Positions 16,127-22,483 are shown, numbered from the stretch's first letter. The stretch: 22,640 nt of DNA from an uncultured Selenomonas sp. (GCA_938045435.1 CALIBA010000271.1:1-22640); one strand, 5' to 3'. The notes: generated from the letters alone by a model not told the origin. Translations and numbers: made by a program.

Positions 16127-16558
16127 ATGATCTATCTGTCCGACCTGATGCTCACCATATTTTATGCGGCATTTGGCATACTGCTGATGATTGTGTCCAA
16201 TGCGGTGATTGACCTTTTTATCCCCGGCGATTTCGCCGAGGAGATTCGGCGGGGCAACCGCGCCGTTGCATGGCTCTCGGCAGGCTCTTTTATCGGGATC
16301 GGGGAGATCCTGCGTGCTGTCATTTTATCCCCCGTCTATGAAGCCGCCGCACCGGACTTTATGCAGGGCGTGCTCTCAAGCGCTGTCTATGCCGCGCTTG
16401 GCATTGTGTGCTTTATTCTGGGCTTTTTCGTAATCAATCTCTGGCACCGCAAATATGCGCTTGCCGCAGAGATTCAAAAGGGCAATACGGCGGCGGGGAT
16501 TTTGGTCTTTGGCATCTTCGTTGGACTTTCGCTTGTCATCAGCGGCGCGGTGCACTGA
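16127..16558 (+). CDS. DUF350 family membrane protein (YjfL-like)
   Basis: A 143-residue integral membrane protein with four predicted helices arranged as two similar halves; the segment GNRAVAWLSAGSFIGIGEIL in the first is echoed by GNTAAGILVFGIFVGLSLVI in the second. This internal duplication and length are typical of DUF350 (E. coli YjfL). DUF350 genes recur beside ATP-grasp amidoligases and PspA-like or DUF4178 genes, suggesting a membrane platform for the modification enzyme. AAGGAGG lies five bases before the ATG. It sits 78 bases after the DUF4178 gene and 32 bases before the next. Confidence 0.8.
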   Translation: MIYLSDLMLTIFYAAFGILLMIVSNAVIDLFIPGDFAEEIRRGNRAVAWLSAGSFIGIGEILRAVILSPVYEAAAPDFMQGVLSSAVYAALGIVCFILGFFVINLWHRKYALAAEIQKGNTAAGILVFGIFVGLSLVISGAVH

Positions 16559-16576
16559 GCGATGCTCGTATAGGGA

Positions 16577-16586
16577 GGGGGGGGGG
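16577..16586 (+). repeat. Homopolymeric G10 tract in the ribosome binding site of the next gene
   Basis: Ten consecutive G follow GGGA and end four bases before the ATG at 16591, so the tract itself forms the Shine-Dalgarno region. Mononucleotide runs of this length are prone to slippage. Confidence 0.85.
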
Positions 16587-16590
16587 CTGC

Positions 16591-17163
16591 ATGGAGAATA
16601 TGGGAAAAAAGGCGGCGCTTCTTGTCGCCGCATTTGCATCCGTCGCCGGACTTGGCGCGGCCTATCACTACCGCAACGATATTGCCTTTGCCGCGTGTGA
16701 CCTCATTCATCCCGCGTGGAACGCAGGCGAGGCGCGGCTTTCGGATGCGTTTGGCAGACGGTTTTCCCTGCTCAACAATGGGGACGGAACGGAGACAGCG
16801 CTCTACGACAATGACACAGCCGTGACATTTCGCCGCGATACGGCGGGCAATCTCATCTGGACATACGGCACGGCGAGCCTGCTGGCGCCGATTGCCGTGC
16901 AGTACTTTGCCTTTCACGGGTTTTCATATCCCGGCGGCGCGATGGATGCCGATGCCATGATCTACCGTGTGCATGGTACCGTAGAGCCGCTTCCCGCACC
17001 CTATACCGCCGGAAAAACGGGGGGCACGCACGGACACGGCGTAAGCCATGTGTTTACGGGGCGCAGCGGTGATTACGAATCCAAACGGAGCGATCAGTCG
17101 AGCAGCATCAGCCGCAAGTCCGGCTTTGGCCGTGCGGGCATCCGCTCCTCCGGCGGTTCATGA
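16591..17163 (+). CDS. Anchored protein with Ser/Gly-rich C-terminal tail, unknown function
   Basis: A 190-residue protein. An N-terminal hydrophobic segment (about 7-25, KKAALLVAAFASVAGLGAAY) is probably an uncleaved anchor or signal. A central globular part (about 45-135) follows, then a His/Gly stretch (GGTHGHGVSH) and a low-complexity tail ending RKSGFGRAGIRSSGGS. It holds the slot taken in E. coli by YjfM/YgiB (DUF1190), membrane or lipoprotein-like proteins encoded beside the same ligase family, which also have Ser/Gly-rich tails as I recall. No lipobox is visible. The SD is formed by the G10 tract. Its stop overlaps the ligase start (ATGA). The exact family is unrecognised. Confidence 0.6.
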   Translation: MENMGKKAALLVAAFASVAGLGAAYHYRNDIAFAACDLIHPAWNAGEARLSDAFGRRFSLLNNGDGTETALYDNDTAVTFRRDTAGNLIWTYGTASLLAPIAVQYFAFHGFSYPGGAMDADAMIYRVHGTVEPLPAPYTAGKTGGTHGHGVSHVFTGRSGDYESKRSDQSSSISRKSGFGRAGIRSSGGS

Positions 17164-18476
17164 GGCCCGATATGAAAGCAACCTACATTGACCGGCTGGA
17201 TGCAGATATTTTTTCATACATCCAGTACGGCGATTATGCCGACCGCTATCCGACGCATACCGTGCAGACATTTCCGCAGCATTTTTATGACGAACTGCGC
17301 ATGGCGTCTGCCGCGCTCTTTCGCATCTTTTGCAAGGCGGCGGCGGTCTTTCAGCATGCGCCCGCCGATTTTGCGCGTGCGATGGACATGCCCGCGCAGC
17401 TTTTGCCCTATCTGCATCTGCCGAATGCCTTTCATCTTCCCACATGGCTCTCGCGCTTTGATTTTGTACTGGATGCGCAGGGGCATATCCATATGGTAGA
17501 GATCAATGCAGATACGCCCTGTTTTATCGTCGAGTCGTTCTATGCAAACGGCGTTGCGGCAGACTATTTTGGCATGGGCGACCCCAACGAAGGCGCACTA
17601 AGCGCACTGCGCGCTTTTCTCGCCCGCATCCACGCGGCGCTTTGTATGCCCGTTGCAGATCTTCGGGAAAAGACGCTCTCATGCCGTCCCTTTGTATTCT
17701 CCTGTTTTGAGGATTATCCCGAGGATTTTTCGACAACGCGCTTTCTCATGCGGCAGATGCAGGAGGGGGCACCCCATGCCGATATTCGCTTTCTCTCGTT
17801 CTATGAAATGGCGCTCGATGCGGCGGGCATCCCGCTCACCGATGGCGGGTATGCGGGGGCGCTCTACCGTTTGCACCCCATGGAGATCCTCATCGACGAG
17901 CAAACGATGGAAGGCGAGCCGCTTGGGCAGATGTTCCTGGAGCTTTACAAAGCGGGAAAATTCTCCCTGTTCAACCCGCCCGAGGCAATCATCCTGCAGA
18001 ACAAGTCCTTTATGGCGCTCGTCTATGCACTCGCACGCACGCGGCAGTTCTTCACCGCCCATGAGTGCGGCATCATCGAGCGCTATCTTACGCCTTCGTA
18101 CTTTGCGGACGATTTTGACACATGCGCGGATGGTGCGTACATCCGCAAGGAGATTTGGGGGCGCGAGGGACGCAACGTCAGCATCGTAGAAAAGCACGGA
18201 TGCAGCCATACCATCCCTTTGAGAAAACAGGTGGAAAACGAGGACGAAATCATCTGCCGTGAGAGCAAAAAGGCGATGTATCAAACCTTCATCCGTCAGC
18301 CGCATTTCGTTCATACAGTAGACTCCGGCGAGAAAGAGGGCTTTTTGACGCTCTCGTGCTTCATGCTCTTTGGGGCGCCGTCTGCCGTCGGTGCACGCTT
18401 TTCCCCCGAGGAGATCGCAGGGACGGAGGCGTACTTCGTCCCGCTTGTCGAGGCGGCGTCTGAGACAAAAAAATAG
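17160..18476 (+). CDS. Glutathionylspermidine-synthase-like ATP-grasp amidoligase (YjfC/YgiC family)
   Basis: A 438-residue ATP-grasp enzyme of the GSP_synth family, which forms amide bonds between a carboxylate and an amine. Conserved stretches match the synthetase half of E. coli Gss: LSRFDFVLDAQGHIHMVEIN and then NADTPC (the Arg and the metal-binding Asp, Glu and Asn), FSCFEDYPED, LYRLHPMEIL, ILQNKSFMALVYAL, and IRKEIWGREGRNV (nucleotide-contacting Lys and Gly-rich loop). It lacks the amidase half. The true substrate is unknown; no polyamine or glutathione gene is nearby. The start overlaps the previous stop by four bases; ATG 17172, with GAGG upstream, is an equally plausible start. It is the last gene of the operon. 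Confidence 0.85.
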   Translation: MRPDMKATYIDRLDADIFSYIQYGDYADRYPTHTVQTFPQHFYDELRMASAALFRIFCKAAAVFQHAPADFARAMDMPAQLLPYLHLPNAFHLPTWLSRFDFVLDAQGHIHMVEINADTPCFIVESFYANGVAADYFGMGDPNEGALSALRAFLARIHAALCMPVADLREKTLSCRPFVFSCFEDYPEDFSTTRFLMRQMQEGAPHADIRFLSFYEMALDAAGIPLTDGGYAGALYRLHPMEILIDEQTMEGEPLGQMFLELYKAGKFSLFNPPEAIILQNKSFMALVYALARTRQFFTAHECGIIERYLTPSYFADDFDTCADGAYIRKEIWGREGRNVSIVEKHGCSHTIPLRKQVENEDEIICRESKKAMYQTFIRQPHFVHTVDSGEKEGFLTLSCFMLFGAPSAVGARFSPEEIAGTEAYFVPLVEAASETKK

Positions 18477-18499
18477 AACAGAATTCTTCCTGTTCTATT
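18467..18499 (-). terminator. Terminator for leftward transcription
   Basis: AATAGAACAG (18472-18481) pairs with CTGTTCTATT (18490-18499) around an eight-base loop. On the minus strand the stem runs into a U-rich end (seven A at 18467-18473 on the + strand). It overlaps the ligase stop codon and would stop leftward RNA from the antitoxin or panF side before it runs antisense into the operon. Confidence 0.65.
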
Positions 18500-18512
18500 G
18501 GCAGAAACTTTA

Positions 18513-18521
18513 TGCTATAAT
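18513..18521 (+). promoter_or_regulatory. Extended -10 promoter of the toxin mRNA
   Basis: TGCTATAAT is a perfect extended -10 (TG, one base, TATAAT). No good -35 lies at the proper distance, as is common for extended -10 promoters. Transcription would start near 18528, about 44 bases before the toxin start codon. Confidence 0.7.
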
Positions 18522-18550
18522 GACAAGCGGTGACTGATGACAGTTGGTTT

Positions 18551-18563
18551 CCCCTGCAGGGGG
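18551..18563 (+). promoter_or_regulatory. Palindrome masking the toxin ribosome binding site
   Basis: CCCCTGCAGGGG (18551-18562) is a perfect 12-base palindrome whose right half is the SD (AGGGGG, 18558-18563). Folding pairs CCCC with the GGGG of the SD and would block ribosome loading, a typical feature of type I toxin messages. Confidence 0.65.
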
Positions 18564-18571
18564 TGATGTGC

Positions 18572-18652
18572 GTGACGCTTTATGAAAAGCTCTCACTCCT
18601 CATCGGGGCGGCGACGCTCGCGGTGAACATCATATTTCTGATTTTTAGATAG
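18572..18652 (+). CDS. Type I toxin: 26-residue hydrophobic peptide (TxpA/Hol_Tox-like)
   Basis: A small membrane peptide beginning MTLYEKLSLLIGAATLA and continuing through VNIIFLIF to a final Arg. It has a short charged N-terminus followed by a single membrane helix. The order Tyr-Glu-x-Leu-Ser-Leu then a hydrophobic helix matches the start of TxpA and the putative holin-like toxins (Hol_Tox), which damage membranes or envelope when overproduced. The start is GTG 18572 with AGGGGG eight bases upstream; an in-frame ATG at 18566 is only two bases from the SD. The gene sits in a complete regulatory unit with promoter, SD-masking palindrome and convergent antisense RNA. Identity rests on the peptide pattern and architecture, not on a database match. 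Confidence 0.75.
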   Translation: MTLYEKLSLLIGAATLAVNIIFLIFR

Positions 18653-18656
18653 ACAG

Positions 18657-18688
18657 AAAAAAGAACCGACAACGGTTCGCGTCGGCTC
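18657..18688 (-). terminator. Terminator of the antitoxin RNA
   Basis: On the minus strand, GAGCCGAC (from 18688 to 18681) pairs with GTCGGTTC (18670 to 18663) around a ten-base loop, then six U (18662-18657). With wobble pairs the stem can extend to about 14 bp. On the + strand the same hairpin has an A/C mismatch and no U-run, so it favours leftward termination. Confidence 0.8.
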
Positions 18689-18755
18689 CTTCTTCAAGAA
18701 TAAATTTAATTCTGGGGAGAGACCGACGGTACCAAACATCAGTCACTCTTTTTAT
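18657..18755 (-). ncRNA. Antisense RNA antitoxin, about 100 nt
   Basis: Predicted RNA transcribed leftward from the promoter at 18762-18790 and ending at the terminator at 18657-18688. It is fully complementary to the 3' untranslated part of the toxin message (the toxin stop is at 18652), the same convergent 3'-overlap layout as B. subtilis txpA/ratA and bsrG/SR4. It would act by duplex formation, RNase III cleavage or exposure of the mRNA 3' end. The ends are estimated from promoter and terminator positions. Confidence 0.7.
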
Positions 18756-18761
18756 GTCTTT

Positions 18762-18790
18762 ATTATAGGTTGCACAAAGTGAAAAGTCAA
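18762..18790 (-). promoter_or_regulatory. Strong promoter of the antitoxin RNA
   Basis: On the minus strand, TTGACT (18785-18790) and consensus TATAAT (18762-18767) are separated by exactly 17 bases. It is clearly stronger on paper than the opposing toxin promoter. The -35 box overlaps the panF stop codon. Confidence 0.85.
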
Positions 18791-20241
18791 GCCTTTCCCT
18801 TTCCGCTGCGCTGCTCTAAGAGATTTCCGAGGAGGAAAAGAAACAGGGATGCGGTGATGCCGATGGCGATGGGATGCAGACCAAACGGTTTTAGTCCTGC
18901 CGCCATTGCGCCGCAGTAGATGAGTGTACCGCCTGCCATAGAGAAAAGAGCGCCCGTGCGCGTTGCTGATTTTGTAAACAGACCGAAGACGAGCACCCAG
19001 AAGAACGCTGTTTCAAGACCGCCAAAGGCGAACATATTGATCAGCCAGATGAGCGATGGCGGCGCAATGGCGAGGATGAAGACGAGGATGCCAAGCGCTG
19101 CGGTGACGCCCATGGAGAGATGTCGCAGGGTCTTGTCGGACACTTCCTGCCCTCGCTGCTTCATATGGTGCAGGTAGACATCCTTTACGACGGCAGATGA
19201 GGCGACGATGAGCACGCCCGAGATGGTCGAGATGGACGCTGCAAGCGGGCCGATGATGGCAAACCCGAGGAGTGCAGGCGGCACGACGGCGGCCATCAGA
19301 TGCGGAATCACGCTGTCCACGCCGCCAATATCCTTGGCAGGGACACCGAGGACGCCGCGGCCGAGGACGCCTACGAGATTGACGGCGATGTTCATAAAGG
19401 CAATGACAATTGTCCCGATCACCATGGCGCGGTGCATATCGCGGCTGCTTCGGTAGCTGATGCCGCGGACGACGGACTGCGGCAGGGCGATGGTGAGTAC
19501 ACCCACGAGCAGCCATTGGGAGATATAAAGGGAGATGGGCATGCGGCCCGCTGCCGTCGGCGTCAGCATCTCCGGGTGCGTGGTGCGCAGTTCATTTAGA
19601 ATACTGGAAAGGCCGCCGCCCGCATCCAGCACATAGTAAAATAGAATCACGATGCCGAGCATCATCACGATGGCACAGCAGGTGTCCGTCAGCGCCACTG
19701 CGCGGAAGCCGCCAATCGAGGTATAGAGGACGACCACGATGCCAAAGAGCACCAACCCCAGCTCATAGCGGTAGCCCGTGACGGCGGCAAAGAGCTGCGC
19801 GCCGCCGACGAACTGCGCGACCATGGACGCTGCGAAGAATACGACAATGGCGAGCGCCGCACATGCCGCGAGTGCATCCGACTGATAGCGATGGCGCAGG
19901 ATGTCCACAATCGTGACGGCGCCGATGCGGCGCGCGAGCAGGGCGATTTTTTTTCCGAAAATACCGAGTACGAGGAAGATGGTCATGGTCTGTATGACTG
20001 CCATATAGATCCAGCCAAAGCCGATCTCATACGCCATGCCCGGCCCGCCGACAAAGGAGCTGACGGAGCTGTAAGTTGCGACCATCGTCATCGCAAGGAC
20101 GAAGGCACCGAGTGACTGACCGCCGACGAAATACCCCGAGAGAAAGCCGCCTGCATGGCTCTGTCGCCGCACATAGACACCGAGCGCGAGCATGGCCGCC
20201 ATAAAGGCGAGCAGGGGGAGGAGCATGAGGATGCTGTTCAT
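18787..20241 (-). CDS. panF: Sodium/pantothenate symporter
   Basis: A 484-residue sodium:solute symporter (SSS family) with about 12-13 membrane helices. Typical segments are GYFVGGQSLGAFVLAMTMVA near the N-terminus, YSSVSSFVGGPGMAYEIGFG, and GPLAASISTISGVLIVASSA. The pantothenate assignment rests on length (E. coli PanF has 483 residues) and on the preceding yhdT, which overlaps it by four bases as in the E. coli yhdT-panF pair. It supplies vitamin B5 for coenzyme A. No terminator separates it from the antitoxin promoter at its stop codon, so panF transcripts may run into the antitoxin region. Confidence 0.9.
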   Translation of the reverse strand: MNSILMLLPLLAFMAAMLALGVYVRRQSHAGGFLSGYFVGGQSLGAFVLAMTMVATYSSVSSFVGGPGMAYEIGFGWIYMAVIQTMTIFLVLGIFGKKIALLARRIGAVTIVDILRHRYQSDALAACAALAIVVFFAASMVAQFVGGAQLFAAVTGYRYELGLVLFGIVVVLYTSIGGFRAVALTDTCCAIVMMLGIVILFYYVLDAGGGLSSILNELRTTHPEMLTPTAAGRMPISLYISQWLLVGVLTIALPQSVVRGISYRSSRDMHRAMVIGTIVIAFMNIAVNLVGVLGRGVLGVPAKDIGGVDSVIPHLMAAVVPPALLGFAIIGPLAASISTISGVLIVASSAVVKDVYLHHMKQRGQEVSDKTLRHLSMGVTAALGILVFILAIAPPSLIWLINMFAFGGLETAFFWVLVFGLFTKSATRTGALFSMAGGTLIYCGAMAAGLKPFGLHPIAIGITASLFLFLLGNLLEQRSGKGKA

Positions 20242-20495
20242 CGTGTCTCCTCCTCTTTTGCATCAAATGGAACATCCTTCGCCGAACACGCAAGCGATAC
20301 GGCGAGTATGGTGCCCATGATGAGCACGCCGACAGAGCTCGTCAGCGTCCAGAGCGGAAAACCTGCGATGTCTGCATCGACGTCTGCAAGGCCAAAGCCG
20401 AGCAATACCCAGGCTGCGGCGAACAGTGCACCTGCGGCTGCGGTACGCTTTGCCTCATGGGCAATCACGTCCGCATGTTTCTTTTCATCGTTCAT
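20238..20495 (-). CDS. yhdT: YhdT family membrane protein
   Basis: An 85-residue protein with two membrane helices (GALFAAAWVLLGFGLAD and SSVGVLIMGTILAVSLACSA). This is the small DUF997/YhdT partner found directly before panF. A role as accessory subunit of the symporter is plausible but unproved. The start at 20495 is fixed by AGGAGG six bases upstream; the open frame continues left but into leader sequence. Its stop overlaps the panF ATG. Confidence 0.88.
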   Translation of the reverse strand: MNDEKKHADVIAHEAKRTAAAGALFAAAWVLLGFGLADVDADIAGFPLWTLTSSVGVLIMGTILAVSLACSAKDVPFDAKEEETR

Positions 20496-20525
20496 GATGA
20501 ACCTCCTATGAACTTTTCCTGCCGT

Positions 20526-20551
20526 CGGGTGCAGATGGAATCTGCTGCCCG
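20526..20551 (-). promoter_or_regulatory. Hairpin in the yhdT-panF leader
   Basis: GCAGAT (20531-20536) and ATCTGC (20540-20545) form a perfect stem with a three-base loop, extended outside by CGGG (20526-20529) with CCCG (20548-20551). It lies within a leader of about 80 bases upstream of the SD. It is too short to identify as a known riboswitch. Confidence 0.4.
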
Positions 20552-20584
20552 CAGCGACAACATAGAGTAAAAACACACCGCCCT

Positions 20585-20613
20585 ATCCTAACATATTCGC
20601 GCACATTGTGCAA
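20585..20613 (-). promoter_or_regulatory. Promoter of yhdT-panF
   Basis: On the minus strand, TTGCAC (20608-20613) and TAGGAT (20585-20590) with a 17-base spacer. It is a reasonable sigma-A promoter with start near 20578. Confidence 0.6.
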
Positions 20614-20699
20614 ATCTTTCCACATATAGGCGCTGCAATACATGTTATAGGGACATGCAGGAATCGTTGTGCGTGTTTGCCGCATGTCCTTGGACAGCA

Positions 20700-20736
20700 A
20701 AACGGCGCTGCCGGCATGATTCGGGCAGCGCCGTTT
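20700..20736 (-). terminator. Terminator after the methyltransferase gene
   Basis: A perfect 13-bp stem, AAACGGCGCTGCC (20700-20712) with GGCAGCGCCGTTT (20724-20736), and an 11-base loop. It lies 25 bases past the methyltransferase stop. On the minus strand it ends in a short U tract (GTTTTG). Confidence 0.8.
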
Positions 20737-20761
20737 CTGTGGGGAGCAGCGTACAGATCCT

Positions 20762-21532
20762 TTACTTTTTGCTCACAACAGCGATATAGGCGAACTCCTT
20801 CGTGTGGTCGAAGAAGAAGTTGAACATCTGGCGGAAACGCTCGATGTTCTCCGTCCGCAGCCCGTTGCGGATGATGTTCATGGCGCCGTCAAAGCCCTCA
20901 TCACGCACCAGTCCTACGGGGTCAAGCAGCGTCATATCGCCGGTCTGAATCTCTATCTTAAACCCTGTGTTTTCAAAGAGATCCCGCCACGTATCGATCG
21001 GCATGGGATCGACATTCACATTGATGGCGCGCGAAATCCCCGCACGCAGCTCCGCGCACTGTGCCTCATCCGCCGTGCGCAGCGCGACATCGTGCGTGAG
21101 GAGAATGCCGCCCGGCTTCAGCACGCGGAAATACTCGCCCACCGCCACGCTCTTTTTATCGCGCGGCAGCATCGTCAGCATCGCCTCGTTGATGACGACG
21201 TCGAATGAGGCATCCGGGAACGGCAGCGCGAGTGCATTTCCCTCTACCACATCAATGACATCATTCAGTCCATGTTTTTCAATATTGGCACGTGCCTTCT
21301 CAAGCGCCTTCGGATTCATGTCCAGCCCCGTGATGCGGCAGCCATGCGCCTCTGCGAGCGCGACCATCGTCGTCCCCATGTTGCAGGCGACCTCCAGCAC
21401 GCGGGTATCCGCAGTAAAATCGACATGCCCGAGGAGCCACTCCGTCGCTTCTCGTCCCCCCGGACGCAGACGCGTCTTGCCAAGGCGTGCGAGGAACTCA
21501 TGCCCCATCTCTTGTTTTGCTGTCTCTGACAA
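20762..21532 (-). CDS. Class I SAM-dependent methyltransferase
   Basis: A 256-residue Rossmann-fold methyltransferase. Motif I is VLEVACNMGTT (45-55), unusual in having Asn-Met where Gly-x often stands. The acidic end of strand 2 is GLDMNPKALEKA (69-80), motif III includes VEGNALALPFPDASFDVV (97-113 region), and post-motif III is FRVLKPGGILL (135-145). It resembles UbiE/MenG-type small-molecule methyltransferases, but the substrate cannot be read from the sequence. The start is TTG 21532, with AAAGGAG eight bases upstream; an ATG at 21583 lies before the SD and is rejected. It is monocistronic, with a terminator downstream. Confidence 0.85.
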   Translation of the reverse strand: MSETAKQEMGHEFLARLGKTRLRPGGREATEWLLGHVDFTADTRVLEVACNMGTTMVALAEAHGCRITGLDMNPKALEKARANIEKHGLNDVIDVVEGNALALPFPDASFDVVINEAMLTMLPRDKKSVAVGEYFRVLKPGGILLTHDVALRTADEAQCAELRAGISRAINVNVDPMPIDTWRDLFENTGFKIEIQTGDMTLLDPVGLVRDEGFDGAMNIIRNGLRTENIERFRQMFNFFFDHTKEFAYIAVVSKK

Positions 21533-21611
21533 TGTAACCACTCCTTTATGGGAAGCGTTGCCGCAGCAATGCCCCCTCTTCATATGAAAATGTATCTCAG
21601 TCGTATGACAT

Positions 21612-21632
21612 AGTATAAGAGAGAATCATTCT
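21612..21632 (-). promoter_or_regulatory. Possible methyltransferase promoter with palindromic operator
   Basis: On the minus strand a -10-like TATACT (21612-21617) lies directly downstream of the perfect 5-1-5 palindrome AGAATCATTCT (21622-21632). The -35 at 17 bases is weak. The palindrome could be a repressor site of the Fur/PerR size class, but it is short. Confidence 0.3.
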
Positions 21633-21725
21633 ATCTTCCGTTGCCATAGTCACAGTCTATGCTCATTTTCGTTTTATGGCATATGCGGTGTAATTTTGCC
21701 GTGCTGCAGTATTTCTGAAAGCGCA

Positions 21726-21773
21726 AAAAGAAAAACTGCTGCGCGAAACGAATATCTCATTTCGTGCAGCAGT
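21726..21773 (-). terminator. Terminator after the sigma-like gene
   Basis: ACTGCTGC (21735-21742) pairs with GCAGCAGT (21766-21773), and past one mismatch CGAAA pairs with TTTCG. On the minus strand the stem is followed by TTTTTCTTTTT. It is a strong leftward terminator 16 bases after the stop. Confidence 0.9.
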
Positions 21774-21788
21774 GTAAGTACGGACGGT

Positions 21789-22439
21789 TCAGCAGGGCTG
21801 CAGGACGAATGCTGCCGTGCGCAGCTTGCGCACGATATTTGCCTTGCACTTACTGATGGCGTTTGGCGATGTCTCTAGGAGCGAGGCAATGTGGCGCAGC
21901 GTGAGATCCCGAAAAAAGTGCAGAGAGAGTACCGCCTTTTCCCGTTCCGTGAGGAGGTGCATCGTCCGCCGCAGAATGCCGTGTACGAAAAGGCGCAGAT
22001 CGGCTGCTTCTGTTGGGCGCGTTGTACCGGCGCAGCGTTCCCAGCAGTCGCCCGTACCATCCTGCTCCGGGTGACAGGTGCGCATCCAGTCGCGCCGTGC
22101 ACGGCGAAAGGCCGTATAGAGCGCTCCGTGGACGCGGCTCTTTGCAAGCGCTGCAAAGGGCGCACCATGCCTCGGGTCATAGTCGTGCAGTGCCTCCAGG
22201 AAGGCGAGCGAAGCGATGCTCTCGGCATCTGCTGCAAGTGCCGCATTCTTTAGGTAGGAGGCGCGTGCCTCACTGAGGATCAGCCCCCTATACCGCGCAC
22301 AGATCTCATGCATCGCAGTGCATTCCCCACGCACGGCACGGCAGATCAGTGCGTCCTCATCTGCCTTCGTCAGCGCGGGAAAATCGCGGCGGTTTTCCTG
22401 CGGTGCCTTTGCAGCAGGATGGGTACTTTTGTCATTCAT
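21789..22439 (-). CDS. Sigma-70 family-like RNA polymerase sigma factor
   Basis: A 216-residue protein. A sigma region 2-like helical part (about 24-115) shows DALICRAVRGECTAMHEICARY and FAALAKSRVHGALYTAFRR. A variable linker with several Cys follows, and then a region 4 helix-turn-helix (about 162-208, LTEREKAVLSLHFFRDLTLR, then HIASLLETSPNAISKCKANI). It lacks regions 1 and 3, so it is an alternative or ECF-like factor; no anti-sigma gene is adjacent. AAAGGAG lies eight bases upstream of ATG 22439, inside a perfect inverted repeat. A matching terminator follows. Confidence 0.78.
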   Translation of the reverse strand: MNDKSTHPAAKAPQENRRDFPALTKADEDALICRAVRGECTAMHEICARYRGLILSEARASYLKNAALAADAESIASLAFLEALHDYDPRHGAPFAALAKSRVHGALYTAFRRARRDWMRTCHPEQDGTGDCWERCAGTTRPTEAADLRLFVHGILRRTMHLLTEREKAVLSLHFFRDLTLRHIASLLETSPNAISKCKANIVRKLRTAAFVLQPC

Positions 22440-22444
22440 CTACG

Positions 22445-22483
22445 ATACTCCTTTCAAACGTATGTTCTTGTTGAAAGGAGTAT
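22445..22483. promoter_or_regulatory. Perfect 13-bp inverted repeat over the SD and -10 of the sigma gene
   Basis: ATACTCCTTTCAA (22445-22457) and TTGAAAGGAGTAT (22471-22483) are perfect inverted copies with a 13-base spacer. On the sigma-gene message the left arm holds the SD (AAAGGAG). The right arm overlaps the -10 box. It may be a dimeric operator, or an SD-masking hairpin in transcripts that start upstream. Confidence 0.85.

Noticed and set aside
18566..18652. ATG at 18566 as the toxin start
   Set aside because: It is in frame but only two bases from the SD; GTG 18572 has ideal spacing of eight and yields the family-typical N-terminus.
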